DNA of 64,000 bases, from assembly GCA_028284445.1 (NCBI GenBank), contig JANQRS010000037.1, positions 18,514-82,513 on the forward strand, given 5' to 3'. A program made the position numbers and the translations under genes. The stretch's first letter is position 1. Every line of letters begins with the position of its first letter. The DNA is from Calditrichia bacterium (lineage in GTDB: Bacteria > Calditrichota > Calditrichia > RBG-13-44-9 > J075). This document shows positions 26,301 through 34,001 of this stretch, piece after piece. The notes beneath the pieces are model-generated. The model did no database searches. It worked only from the letters and a program-made list of their open reading frames with translations, and had not been told where the DNA came from.

Positions 26301-28041
26301 TTTCCAGGTCTGCGGCCGCCAGGTCTGTGGTTGCCAGTGTGCTGCCGCCCGGCATGGTCAAATATACATTGAGATTGTCCAGTTGTGACTCTTCCGGGAC
26401 ATCCAGACTGAAGGTCAAGGCCAGCAGGAGCGTGAAGATGAATATGACCAAAGTGGTGATGATTGTGCGAACAGGATAGCGAATGGCGGATTTAAGCAGC
26501 AAGGTATAATTGTGCATCATCCGATTATTGGAACTGGCGGAGAAGAAGCGAAAGGTCTCACGATCTTGCTGGCGCAATAGGCTGTGGGTCAACATCGGAA
26601 TGAGCAGCAGTGCAACCGCCAGGGAAACCAAGAGCGTGGAAATTATCGAGATGCCGATTTGATAACCAATGAGCCGAACAAGAAAGTTCTCCGCAAAAAT
26701 GAATGGCAGAAAGACCGTTACTGTTGTCAGGGTTGCTGCGACGATCGAACGCCATATTTCTGAAGTGCCCTCGACCGATACGCGATCCAGCGGACGGCCT
26801 TCGGCCGCCAAACGGTAAATATTTTCCAGCACCACGATACTATTGTCCAGTAGCATCCCGACGGCAAGGGCCATACCCACGAGAGTTAGCGTATTCAACG
26901 AGATGTCAAATGCGTAAAAAAGATTGAAAGAGACCAGGATAGATACCGGCAGCGTGACAGCGATGATCAGGATCAAACGTAATTGTCGCAGGAAAAACCA
27001 TAAAACGAGGATTGCCAGCAGCCCGCCGGTCAAGGCCAGATCGTTTACCAGATCAACATTCTTTTTCAGGTTTTCCGCGCTATCCGTTTCGCGAACCAAT
27101 TCAACATCCATCGATCCGTATTCTTCATTTAGGTCGTCAATCAGCGGGTAGATTTTCTCGGCCAGCCGCAGGATATTTACTTGCGCATCGCGTATCAGGC
27201 GAATGGTAACCGCATCCTTGCCACCAACCCGGCTAATGCTGGTTTCCTCCTTGACGCCGACGTGAATGGTGGCAATGTCCTTGAGCAAAACCGGTCCCTC
27301 CGGCCGGATGACAATGTTTTCCAGGTCGGGAATGGTGCGATAGTCTGCGACCAGGTTGGCAAAATAGCGCCGGTCGTCTTCTTGCATCTGACCGAGATAT
27401 GCCTTGTAGTTGTTGTTGCGCCGAATCAGCGTTTGCACCTGTGAGGGCGTCAGGTCGTAGGCGCGGGCAGCATCCTCATCCAGCAAAATTTCCACGGATT
27501 TTTCCTGGCCGCCTGATACCTGGACCGTGGCAATGCCGTCAAGGGCCTCAAATTCAGGACGGATCTTCGATTCGGCAATATTGCGTAGCCGATCAACACC
27601 GCCACTGCCGCGCAGTTGCAGAGTCATTATGGTATTGGTGAACTGCTCGGTGTCGATCTTAATGACATTGACGAAGAACGTGGCAGGTAAGGTTGGGGCG
27701 AGTGCATCAATCTTCTCTTCCAGCTTGAGATAGGCATACTTGAGGTTAATGTCCGGGGTGAAAAAAACCACCACTTGCCCGCTTCGTTCGTTTGCGAATG
27801 AACGAATTTCCTGGATGCCATTCAGTAAGCCCGCAGCGCCTTCGATCGGCATGATGGCTTCGCGCTCGATATAGCCCGGATCCACTTCTGTCGCGCTGTC
27901 GATGCGGACAATAAGAAAGGGTAACTCGACATTCGGCAGTAGCTCCACATCAAGGTTGCGATAGGAAATATAGCCGAGGATGGTCAGGCCCAGGAAGAGC
28001 ATGCTGACCGCAACTTTGCGTTTTACAATCCATTCCATCAT
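23344..28041 (-). CDS. RND efflux pump fused to a membrane linker and a complete ABC ATPase
   Basis: A 1565-residue single open frame. Residues about 1-1030 form an HAE1-like RND pump: N-terminal TM then FRNL-like periplasmic porter domains (VELLPNVELPFLIV), TM4 with the proton-relay Asp in VGMLLDNSIVVLENIY, a second porter half (DVPEESQLDNLNVYLTMPGG), and C-terminal TMs (FIGFLILLGIVVNNGIILID). Residues about 1030-1240 add roughly six further membrane segments of no known family. Residues about 1270-1540 are an ABC ATPase: Walker A GPNGAGKT at 1304-1311, signature YSGGMRQRVG near 1404, Walker B ILVVDEPTAGLD near 1424, and the H-loop STHVIED. All key residues are present. It overlaps the upstream RND gene and the downstream ABC permease by 4 nt each. 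Confidence 0.95.
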   Translation of the reverse strand: MMEWIVKRKVAVSMLFLGLTILGYISYRNLDVELLPNVELPFLIVRIDSATEVDPGYIEREAIMPIEGAAGLLNGIQEIRSFANERSGQVVVFFTPDINLKYAYLKLEEKIDALAPTLPATFFVNVIKIDTEQFTNTIMTLQLRGSGGVDRLRNIAESKIRPEFEALDGIATVQVSGGQEKSVEILLDEDAARAYDLTPSQVQTLIRRNNNYKAYLGQMQEDDRRYFANLVADYRTIPDLENIVIRPEGPVLLKDIATIHVGVKEETSISRVGGKDAVTIRLIRDAQVNILRLAEKIYPLIDDLNEEYGSMDVELVRETDSAENLKKNVDLVNDLALTGGLLAILVLWFFLRQLRLILIIAVTLPVSILVSFNLFYAFDISLNTLTLVGMALAVGMLLDNSIVVLENIYRLAAEGRPLDRVSVEGTSEIWRSIVAATLTTVTVFLPFIFAENFLVRLIGYQIGISIISTLLVSLAVALLLIPMLTHSLLRQQDRETFRFFSASSNNRMMHNYTLLLKSAIRYPVRTIITTLVIFIFTLLLALTFSLDVPEESQLDNLNVYLTMPGGSTLATTDLAAADLESRFDGVEEVQDVITEIQEEKATLTLRLKDNFPEIANRDLKAIKWDITERMDSFRAGEAGFDPPPSAQSFASRGGDLGIEAALGIGEARERIVIKGGDLSTLRRLADDIAHQIRQLESIDNARVEVGANRPELHLFYEDNILNQMGINRTTIGNELSGFQGELDAGVNYKTGDDEFSIVIRQADIGEKKLEDLRRVDIPTANSGTVPLAQISEFLKTEGRSEISRLNQERLIEIRYQFRPEVLTSNIVLEAARQEIDEITASLEIPTGIAIEVFHSEVDLSDFYFLITMAFILIYMILSSVFESLLNPLIILFTIPLAGIGSLLAILVTEISLMNATTFIGFLILLGIVVNNGIILIDFTRLLRERGYRYQRALMTAGRARLRPILITAITTIIAMLPLAMGKVDFATQIASPFAITVIGGLALSTAFTLLLIPTVYAGMESALRWLGDLRPGIKLLQFAALLGGGLLIYFQVESLLWQIANFFLLLGIIPGLTWFITESLRTANTRLIPAEEAIQIEISHLYKIYDFPGRFRRAWDRGKALSATLENLIGKGWFAFLEGSWHLMLFGFLVYFTYQYLPGKFWIWVLIHIVYFYGNYLLNRLLSHRSEKSDKSLKGRVQRYIPALWYWLFPISNLLWLQERWQNTAMPIIYMALAYIALHMYRTADKISEGAIDIHSNEGRFAGIRRRYYRLVMIMPIIGRRRKPFAALSGVSLDIGNGMFGLLGPNGAGKTTLMRIICGILEPSYGSISINGFNARDYREELQGLIGYLPQDFGAYNNMSAYDYLSYQAILKDILDPDERHRRVEEVLKTVHLEEKQNERIGSYSGGMRQRVGIAQTLLHLPRILVVDEPTAGLDPRERIRFRNLLVELSRERAVIFSTHVIEDIASSCDRVAVMNKGELLYLGVPTEMAQLANGKVWQFYIDPDEFNAVNEAQYIVHHIKIDEKIRVRSLAENAPTADAVEVTPTLEDAYLWSIRQRTGRNGQS

Positions 28042-31000
28042 AGCGCGCTATCTGCTCCCTGGAATAGTGAGCGGCTTTTCTCCGCCAGTTGATCGAGCAC
28101 GTAGTAGACGCATGGAATGACCACCAGCGTCAGCAAGGTGGAGGTGACCAGACCACCGATAACAGCGTAGGCGAGCGGGGCACGAAGCGCAGCGCTATCG
28201 CCAAAACCGAAGGTCAGGGGAAGCAGCGCCAAAATCGTGGTAAGGCTGGTCATAACGATCGGACGAATCCGTCTCTGCCCGGCCTCGAGGATCGCATCGC
28301 GCAGAGACCGACCTTCGGCCTTTAGCTGATTGATGGCATCGACCAGGATAATCGAGTCATTGACGGCAATGCCGATCAGCATGATTAGGCCGATGTATGC
28401 CATGACGTTCAACGGATCGCCGAGTAGCAGGAAAATAAATATGACGCCGACAGCAGCAAGGGGCACACTTAGAATGATTGTTAGCGGGTGAATCAATGAT
28501 TCAAACTGAGCTGCCAACACCATGTAGATCAAGGCAAGGGATAGCAGCAGGGCAAACTGCAGGTTCGCAAAGGACTCGCGGCGCTTTTCTTCTTCACCGC
28601 TTATTTTGTATTGATAATTCGGCGGCCAGGTAATGCCTGACATCTGATTGCGGATGTCCGAAACTGTATGATCGAGTGCTTGCGCGCCGGACAATTGCAG
28701 CGAGATTCTGGCAACCCGGTTTTGGCCGCGGCGGAAGATTTCACGCGGTGCAATGGTGCGTTCAATGTTTGCGATTTGATCGAGCCGAATTTGACGATTG
28801 TCGCTTTGCACATATAGATTTGAGACGTCGCGCAGTTGCGGCGTCGGTTGCCGCACCAGGATTTTGCGCTGATCGCCTTCGTATTCCCAGTTACCGGCTT
28901 CCTTGCCGTCTATCTGGTCTTGCAGCTGACTGGTAATTGATTCCATGCTGAGATTGGCAATGCCAGCCGCCATACGGTCTACAACGAAGTTTATTTCAGG
29001 GCGTCCCTCGTCAAAATCCGTTTCAACGGAGAGAATAGCGGGGAGCTGACGAATAGCGGCCCGTGTGCTGTCGGAAAGCAGGCGCAATTGATCGAGATCT
29101 TCACCTTCAATCTCGATGGTGAGTGGTGCCTGGTCCGTGCCTAACGTGCTCTGTAGTGCGGATTCATCGCGAATAAACTCGAATTCAACATCCGAATAGG
29201 CTTCCAGTTGCCGGCTTAACTGACTGATATACTGCGATGCCGGCTGCTCGGCGCCATCTGCCAGGAATACCGTAATGGTTGCAGTGTTCTGATCTTCGAA
29301 AAATGATTGCTGTTCATTGCCGATGCCGCGAACCGGACCAACGCGAACATAAGTAGAGGCTAGCGATTCACCGAGCGTCTGTTGCACAATATCTTCAATA
29401 CCCCGAACGACCTGGTCAGTGTGAGATAGCGCTGAGCCCTCCTCCAGGGTCATATTGATATCAAATGATCTGCCGTCGGTGCGCGGAATAAATTCGCTGC
29501 CTATGATTGGCAGCAGCAACATAGAGATGATTGTCAGCACCAGCGATGCGGCAATGATCAGGTTCCGGCGCGCGAGTAGACCACCAAGCCGCTTCTTGTA
29601 GCCCGGGAAATGGATGCTGGCGGCGTCATTGAGGCGTTGACCGGCCGTCAGGAAACGGCGCGAAAGCATCGGTATCACCAGCATTGCGACGACCAGTGAG
29701 GATAATAGTGAGAAAGCCACCGTCCAGGCCTGATCCCGGAATAGCTCGCCTTCAGCACCCTGCAGGTAGACGATTGGCAAGAAGACGATAATCGTCGTAA
29801 GTGTCGAAGCGGTAATTGCCCCGCCAACCTCCGCAGAACCGTTGATGGCTGCGTCCCGTAACGAACTGCCGTTTTCCAGATGCCGGAAAATATTCTCCAT
29901 GACCACGATAGCATTATCTACCAGCATGCCCGCGCCAAGCGCCAAACCGCCAAGGGTCATGATGTTCAGGGTGAGTCCATTGAAATAAAGCAGATTGAAA
30001 GTGGCCACAATGGAGATGGGGATGGCAATCCCGATAATCATCGTAACACCGATACGCCGCAGGAAGAGGAAGAGCACAAATACTGCCAGCAGCATGCCCC
30101 AAAGAGCGGTCTGCCCCACTTCGTTGACAGCGCTGCGCACAAAACTGGCCTGATTGCGCAAAATTGAAAATTCATAGTCCGGCAAGGCGCGGGTGATGGT
30201 TTCCAGGGCGATATCCAGCTGCTCCGCCGCGCGAATGGTATTGAAGCGTGTTTCCTTGTAGACGGCGAGCGCAACACTGCGCTTTCCATCGATCCTTACC
30301 AGGTTTTCCGGCTCGTCGTTGGCAAGACGAATTTCAGCAACATCCCGCAGGTAGATTGGTTGCGATTGCATGCTCTCCTGAACTGCATTGTCTGCAGAAA
30401 CCGCCTGCGTGCCGACAATCACCTCGCCGATTTCTTCCAGCGCCTGGAATTCACCGATGCTCTTGATGATATAGCGCTTACCCAATTCAACCACCGAACC
30501 GCCCGATGCATTGAGATTTGCCGCCGTTATTTGATTGGCGATGGCGCTGATCGTCAGGTTCAGCGACTCGAGAATCAACGGATCAGGCGTGATCATCACA
30601 ACCTTTTCTTCACCGCCAATAATGTCCACTGAAGCAATGCCTTCCTGGCGCGTCAATTCGTTGCGAATATAATTTCCGGCAATTTTGCGCAGGGCGTCCA
30701 TGTCGTCAATTTCCGGATGAGAGAAGCCGATTAGCATCAGCGGGGCTGTATTCGGATCGTGCTGGGTGAGGATTAACTCATCCAGCTCCTGATTCTGATT
30801 GAAATCGGTGAGGGCTTTTTGCAGATCGAGAAAAGCCTCATCCATATCCGCGTCCCAGGTGTATTCCACCGTAATTCGCGCTGCGCCGACCTTGGACACC
30901 GAGTAGACCTGGGTAACGCCTTTTTGGCGAATAGACAGGGATTCGATGCTCTTCACAAATTGTTTTTCGATCTCAGATGGTGGCCGCTCGCCGGCTTTGA

Positions 31001-31148
31001 GCTCAACAAATATCCGCGGGGTATTGAGATCAGGGAAGAGGTCCATACCGAGCTTGTCAAACGACACGAAACCAAGCAGCAGGACAGCACTGACCAGCAT
31101 GATGACGCTAACCGGATATTGAACAGAGAATTGGGTGATTTTCTTCAT
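28038..31148 (-). CDS. RND-family efflux pump (HAE1-like)
   Basis: The 1036-residue protein is a full-length RND pump with 12 membrane segments and two large periplasmic loops. It begins KKITQFSVQYPVSVIMLVSAVLLLG and has LFPDLNTPRIFVEL, then TM4 GAGMLVDNAIVVMENIF with a single proton-relay Asp (Asn where AcrB has the second Asp). The C-terminal half has GEEEKRRESFANLQFALLLSLALIYMVLAAQFES (in parts) and IGIAVNDSIILVDAIN. It lies 39 nt after the adaptor gene and overlaps the RND-ABC fusion by 4 nt. Two different RND subunits in one operon suggest a heteromeric pump as in MdtBC, with the second carrying the ABC domain. Confidence 0.96.
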   Translation of the reverse strand: MKKITQFSVQYPVSVIMLVSAVLLLGFVSFDKLGMDLFPDLNTPRIFVELKAGERPPSEIEKQFVKSIESLSIRQKGVTQVYSVSKVGAARITVEYTWDADMDEAFLDLQKALTDFNQNQELDELILTQHDPNTAPLMLIGFSHPEIDDMDALRKIAGNYIRNELTRQEGIASVDIIGGEEKVVMITPDPLILESLNLTISAIANQITAANLNASGGSVVELGKRYIIKSIGEFQALEEIGEVIVGTQAVSADNAVQESMQSQPIYLRDVAEIRLANDEPENLVRIDGKRSVALAVYKETRFNTIRAAEQLDIALETITRALPDYEFSILRNQASFVRSAVNEVGQTALWGMLLAVFVLFLFLRRIGVTMIIGIAIPISIVATFNLLYFNGLTLNIMTLGGLALGAGMLVDNAIVVMENIFRHLENGSSLRDAAINGSAEVGGAITASTLTTIIVFLPIVYLQGAEGELFRDQAWTVAFSLLSSLVVAMLVIPMLSRRFLTAGQRLNDAASIHFPGYKKRLGGLLARRNLIIAASLVLTIISMLLLPIIGSEFIPRTDGRSFDINMTLEEGSALSHTDQVVRGIEDIVQQTLGESLASTYVRVGPVRGIGNEQQSFFEDQNTATITVFLADGAEQPASQYISQLSRQLEAYSDVEFEFIRDESALQSTLGTDQAPLTIEIEGEDLDQLRLLSDSTRAAIRQLPAILSVETDFDEGRPEINFVVDRMAAGIANLSMESITSQLQDQIDGKEAGNWEYEGDQRKILVRQPTPQLRDVSNLYVQSDNRQIRLDQIANIERTIAPREIFRRGQNRVARISLQLSGAQALDHTVSDIRNQMSGITWPPNYQYKISGEEEKRRESFANLQFALLLSLALIYMVLAAQFESLIHPLTIILSVPLAAVGVIFIFLLLGDPLNVMAYIGLIMLIGIAVNDSIILVDAINQLKAEGRSLRDAILEAGQRRIRPIVMTSLTTILALLPLTFGFGDSAALRAPLAYAVIGGLVTSTLLTLVVIPCVYYVLDQLAEKSRSLFQGADSAL

Positions 31149-31187
31149 TAAACATATCTTTCCGTATAACGGGATTCCGGGGCGCTA

Positions 31188-32252
31188 TCAGTTAAGAATT
31201 TTGACTTTACTGCTGTTACGAAGGGTTTCAAAGCCACGCACGACCAGGCGGTCACCTTCTTTTAGACCTTCTAAAATCTCTATTTCGTCGGCATTTTCAA
31301 GGCCGGTGCTCAATATTCGCTCAAATGCGGCGCCTTTTTCAACGACATAAACCGTCTTGCCGCGACGTTTCGACAGTATGATTTCCCGCGGAATGACGAT
31401 GGTGCTGTCTTTGCGATCAACAACGGTGTTAATCCTCACGAACATGCCGGGACGAAGGGTGTGGGCCTTGTTGTCGATCTCGACCGACACCTTGAAGGAA
31501 CGGGTTTCCGAATCCAGTGCCGGCGATACACGGGTTACTTTTCCTTGCAGCGTATCGGCAGTCATTGCATGATGAGTGACTCGTACCGGTTGATCTACTC
31601 GAATGCGTGTCAGCTCACGTGCCGGAAAGCTTAATTCCGAATGCAAAACGTCATAGTCCATTAACTTGACCATGGTTTGTGCGGCCTCAACGCGGGTATT
31701 CGGAGTATAGTAGGGCAGCTCTACGATTGTGCCGTTAAAGGGCGCCTTGATCTGCAGCTTCCCAAGCTGAATCCGCGCGTTGTTGTAGCTGTATTTTGCA
31801 TCAATGTAGGTGCGCTCGGCATTTTTGAGCTCTCGCAGGGTGATTCCGCCTTTTTCGTGCAGCGAATTTTGCTTTTCGAACTCGCGCTTGGAGATATCCA
31901 GGTTTAATTCATAGGATTCAATCTGGATATTGTTTTCATATTCCGGATTCACCAGGCGAATAATGGTTTGCCCTTTCTGGATTCTATCGCCGGGGGCGAA
32001 GGGCTTGCCGGTGGCCGGATTTCGAGCCAGTACGTAGTCGCCGGCGACCTCAGATTTAAGAATGGTGTTCTTGATTGCCTCAACCGTTCCGGATGTGGTG
32101 ACAAAGGCATCAATGGACTGGGACGAGACGCTTTGGACACTAACCGGAATGCTGATTTCCAGATCGCCGGCATCTTCAGGATCGCTGCAGGCGAAAAAGG
32201 CCAGGAGGCAAAGAGTTGAAAGCAGAAGGGATGTCGGAATTCGAAATTTCAC
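31188..32252 (-). CDS. RND/HlyD-type periplasmic adaptor lipoprotein
   Basis: The 354-residue protein starts with a lipoprotein signal (LSTLCLLAFFAC). It has a barrel-sandwich (lipoyl-like) hybrid domain (KNTILKSEVAGDYVL, PFAPGDRIQKGQTII, KAPFNGTIVELPY), a helical hairpin (about 120-165), and a beta-barrel with VRINTVVDRKDSTIVIPREI. It should bridge the RND pump and the TolC channel. It is second in the operon, 32 nt after the TolC-type gene. Confidence 0.95.
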   Translation of the reverse strand: MKFRIPTSLLLSTLCLLAFFACSDPEDAGDLEISIPVSVQSVSSQSIDAFVTTSGTVEAIKNTILKSEVAGDYVLARNPATGKPFAPGDRIQKGQTIIRLVNPEYENNIQIESYELNLDISKREFEKQNSLHEKGGITLRELKNAERTYIDAKYSYNNARIQLGKLQIKAPFNGTIVELPYYTPNTRVEAAQTMVKLMDYDVLHSELSFPARELTRIRVDQPVRVTHHAMTADTLQGKVTRVSPALDSETRSFKVSVEIDNKAHTLRPGMFVRINTVVDRKDSTIVIPREIILSKRRGKTVYVVEKGAAFERILSTGLENADEIEILEGLKEGDRLVVRGFETLRNSSKVKILN

Positions 32253-32284
32253 CGTATGCTCCGTTGCTGGTAATGTGATTGACG

Positions 32285-33772
32285 CTATTGAGACTCGTTA
32301 AAAATAATGGACTGGCCCTGTTTGAAATCCCAAAGGGATTTTACCTTTAAATCAAGGAGTGCCAATTTGTAATTGATCAAGGCATCGACGAGCGACTTTT
32401 TATTGTTCGAAAGCTGGGTTTGATATTGATTGAGATCTATGCTGGTTAGATCACCGTTTTTGTAGCGTTCCAGGTTGATATCATATGTCAACTCGGCAAT
32501 CTTGACGTTCTGGCGGGCAATTTCAATCTGTGCATCCTGATTTTCCAGGTTGCGAAAGGCTCGGCGAATACCGATAGCGATGCTGGTTTTTTCTTCATCC
32601 AGCGAGAGCTCGCTGCGCTGCACACCAAGCTTCCCGGCGCGCGTTCGCGACCTCTTTTCGCCCCAATCCCAAATTGGAATTTCCAGGGAGAGATTGAAGT
32701 TCTGCGTCTGGGTCGGGTTGTCATAGACGCGGTCAAAATCCTCATCTGTGCCGATATAGCCAAATGTGATGTTCAGATTACCGCTGAATTCATTTGTCGC
32801 AGCTTGTCGGGTCAGATTCGATTGTGCAGATTCGATGTCGATTTGCCGCTGGCGCAATTCCAGCCGTGAGGCCAGTCCATGCTGCAAGGCCTTGTCAAGA
32901 TTTGCCTCCACCGGTTGATGTGTAATCTCCGCTGCGATGGTAATGTCTTCATCCAGGGGCATACCAATCAGGCTCTTTAGATCATCGAGGCTGTTCGCGA
33001 GGGTCACTTCGGCATTTTGCATCGTGGAGCGATTGGTGGTCAAATTAAGCTCTGCCTGATAGGCTTCTTCTTTCGCTGCCAGTCCGGCCTCAACTTTCTT
33101 TTCAATGATGTCAAAGCTCTGCTGGGTGTTCTGCAAATCTTCCTGGGCTACCTGGAAGTTCATTCGTGCCTGAAAAGCGGCGTAGAATAATTGCGCCACT
33201 TGCTGCTCCAGCAGCAGTTCCTGAATTTGAAAATTTAGTTCCGCAGCGCGCAGATTTAGTTCAACCCCTTCCAGATCCAGCTTGGTGCGATTGTATGTAA
33301 ATAGCGGTTGGCGGTAAGTCAGGAAGAAGTTGTTGCTGAAGCTTTCTGTGCGAATGTTTTGGAACTCACTGGAGTCATCACGCCACACGAACTGGTTTTG
33401 TAGCAAAAGCGTCCCATCAGTAGCTTTAATCGGCTGGCTGATGGAAAAAATACCGCCGGACTGACGCGTTTCCTGGGTGTTGAAGGTCGAGAAAAAAGGG
33501 TTGAATTCTCTCGAACGGTCCCAGGTAAAGGGATCGAGTGTAAGACTGAAGCGCGAGCGAAGGGCCGCATTCTGGGCGTTTAGCAACTCGCGATTTTCTT
33601 CCAGATTATAGCGAGCTTGCTTTAATTGCGGACTGTTCTCCGCGGCTATTTTCAGCGCCGTATCAAGGTCGAGGCTTTCTTGGGCCAAGCCGATACTGGA
33701 AAGAAGCAATAGCCCGGCGAATAGGAGTATCGCTGTGCATATTGAACGTGATTGTCTGATTTGGTAGCTCAT
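32285..33772 (-). CDS. TolC-family outer membrane efflux channel
   Basis: The 495-residue protein has a signal peptide (ILLFAGLLLLSSIGLAQ) and two outer membrane efflux protein repeats with long helices (LDTALKIAAENSPQLKQARY; FDIIEKKVEAGLAAKEEAYQAELNL; LEIPIWDWGEKRSR; NVKIAELTYDINLERYKNGDLTSIDL). It forms a trimeric channel through the outer membrane. It is the first gene of the channel-adaptor-RND-RND/ABC-permease operon. The upstream gap carries a heptamer array and the second two-hairpin element. Confidence 0.96.
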   Translation of the reverse strand: MSYQIRQSRSICTAILLFAGLLLLSSIGLAQESLDLDTALKIAAENSPQLKQARYNLEENRELLNAQNAALRSRFSLTLDPFTWDRSREFNPFFSTFNTQETRQSGGIFSISQPIKATDGTLLLQNQFVWRDDSSEFQNIRTESFSNNFFLTYRQPLFTYNRTKLDLEGVELNLRAAELNFQIQELLLEQQVAQLFYAAFQARMNFQVAQEDLQNTQQSFDIIEKKVEAGLAAKEEAYQAELNLTTNRSTMQNAEVTLANSLDDLKSLIGMPLDEDITIAAEITHQPVEANLDKALQHGLASRLELRQRQIDIESAQSNLTRQAATNEFSGNLNITFGYIGTDEDFDRVYDNPTQTQNFNLSLEIPIWDWGEKRSRTRAGKLGVQRSELSLDEEKTSIAIGIRRAFRNLENQDAQIEIARQNVKIAELTYDINLERYKNGDLTSIDLNQYQTQLSNNKKSLVDALINYKLALLDLKVKSLWDFKQGQSIIFNESQ

Positions 33773-33792
33773 GTTACCTTTGTTCGGTGTGC

Positions 33793-33848
33793 GTTCGTAG
33801 TTGATGGTTGTTAGTTATTCGTTGAGCGTTGTCAGTTGTTCGTTGCTA
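33793..33848. repeat. Heptanucleotide repeat (GTTNNNN)8
   Basis: Eight uninterrupted 7-mers each starting with GTT: GTTCGTA, GTTGATG, GTTGTTA, GTTATTC, GTTGAGC, GTTGTCA, GTTGTTC, GTTGCTA. It lies directly upstream of the TolC-type gene (minus strand), within its probable leader or promoter. Confidence 0.85.
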
Positions 33849-33875
33849 AGATCATGTGATGTACTTCCTGATCCC

Positions 33876-33963
33876 TCTCCCCAGGTAGAAAAACAAACCT
33901 GGGGCTGTTCTAAATCATCCCGCAAGCGGGATTCTCAAGGCGAAAAGAAAATATTCGTCATTT
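33876..33963 (+). repeat. Two-hairpin dispersed element, copy 2
   Basis: Same order and loops as copy 1 at 11581: hairpin CCCCAGG-(TAGAAAAACAAA)-CCTGGGG, then ATCCCGC-AA-GCGGGAT. The A-T pair replaces the G-C pair of copy 1, so the stem is kept by covariation. Other differences are outside the stems. More CTTCATT-type heptamers follow near 33987. Confidence 0.75.
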
Positions 33964-34001
33964 TGCTGCCACTGCATTTCAAAATCTTCATTCTTCATTC
34001 A

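Noticed and set aside
23344..28041. RND-ABC fusion as a frameshift or assembly artefact
   Set aside because: The frame is open for 1565 codons, the linker has coherent membrane segments and both domains keep their key residues. It still deserves read-level confirmation.
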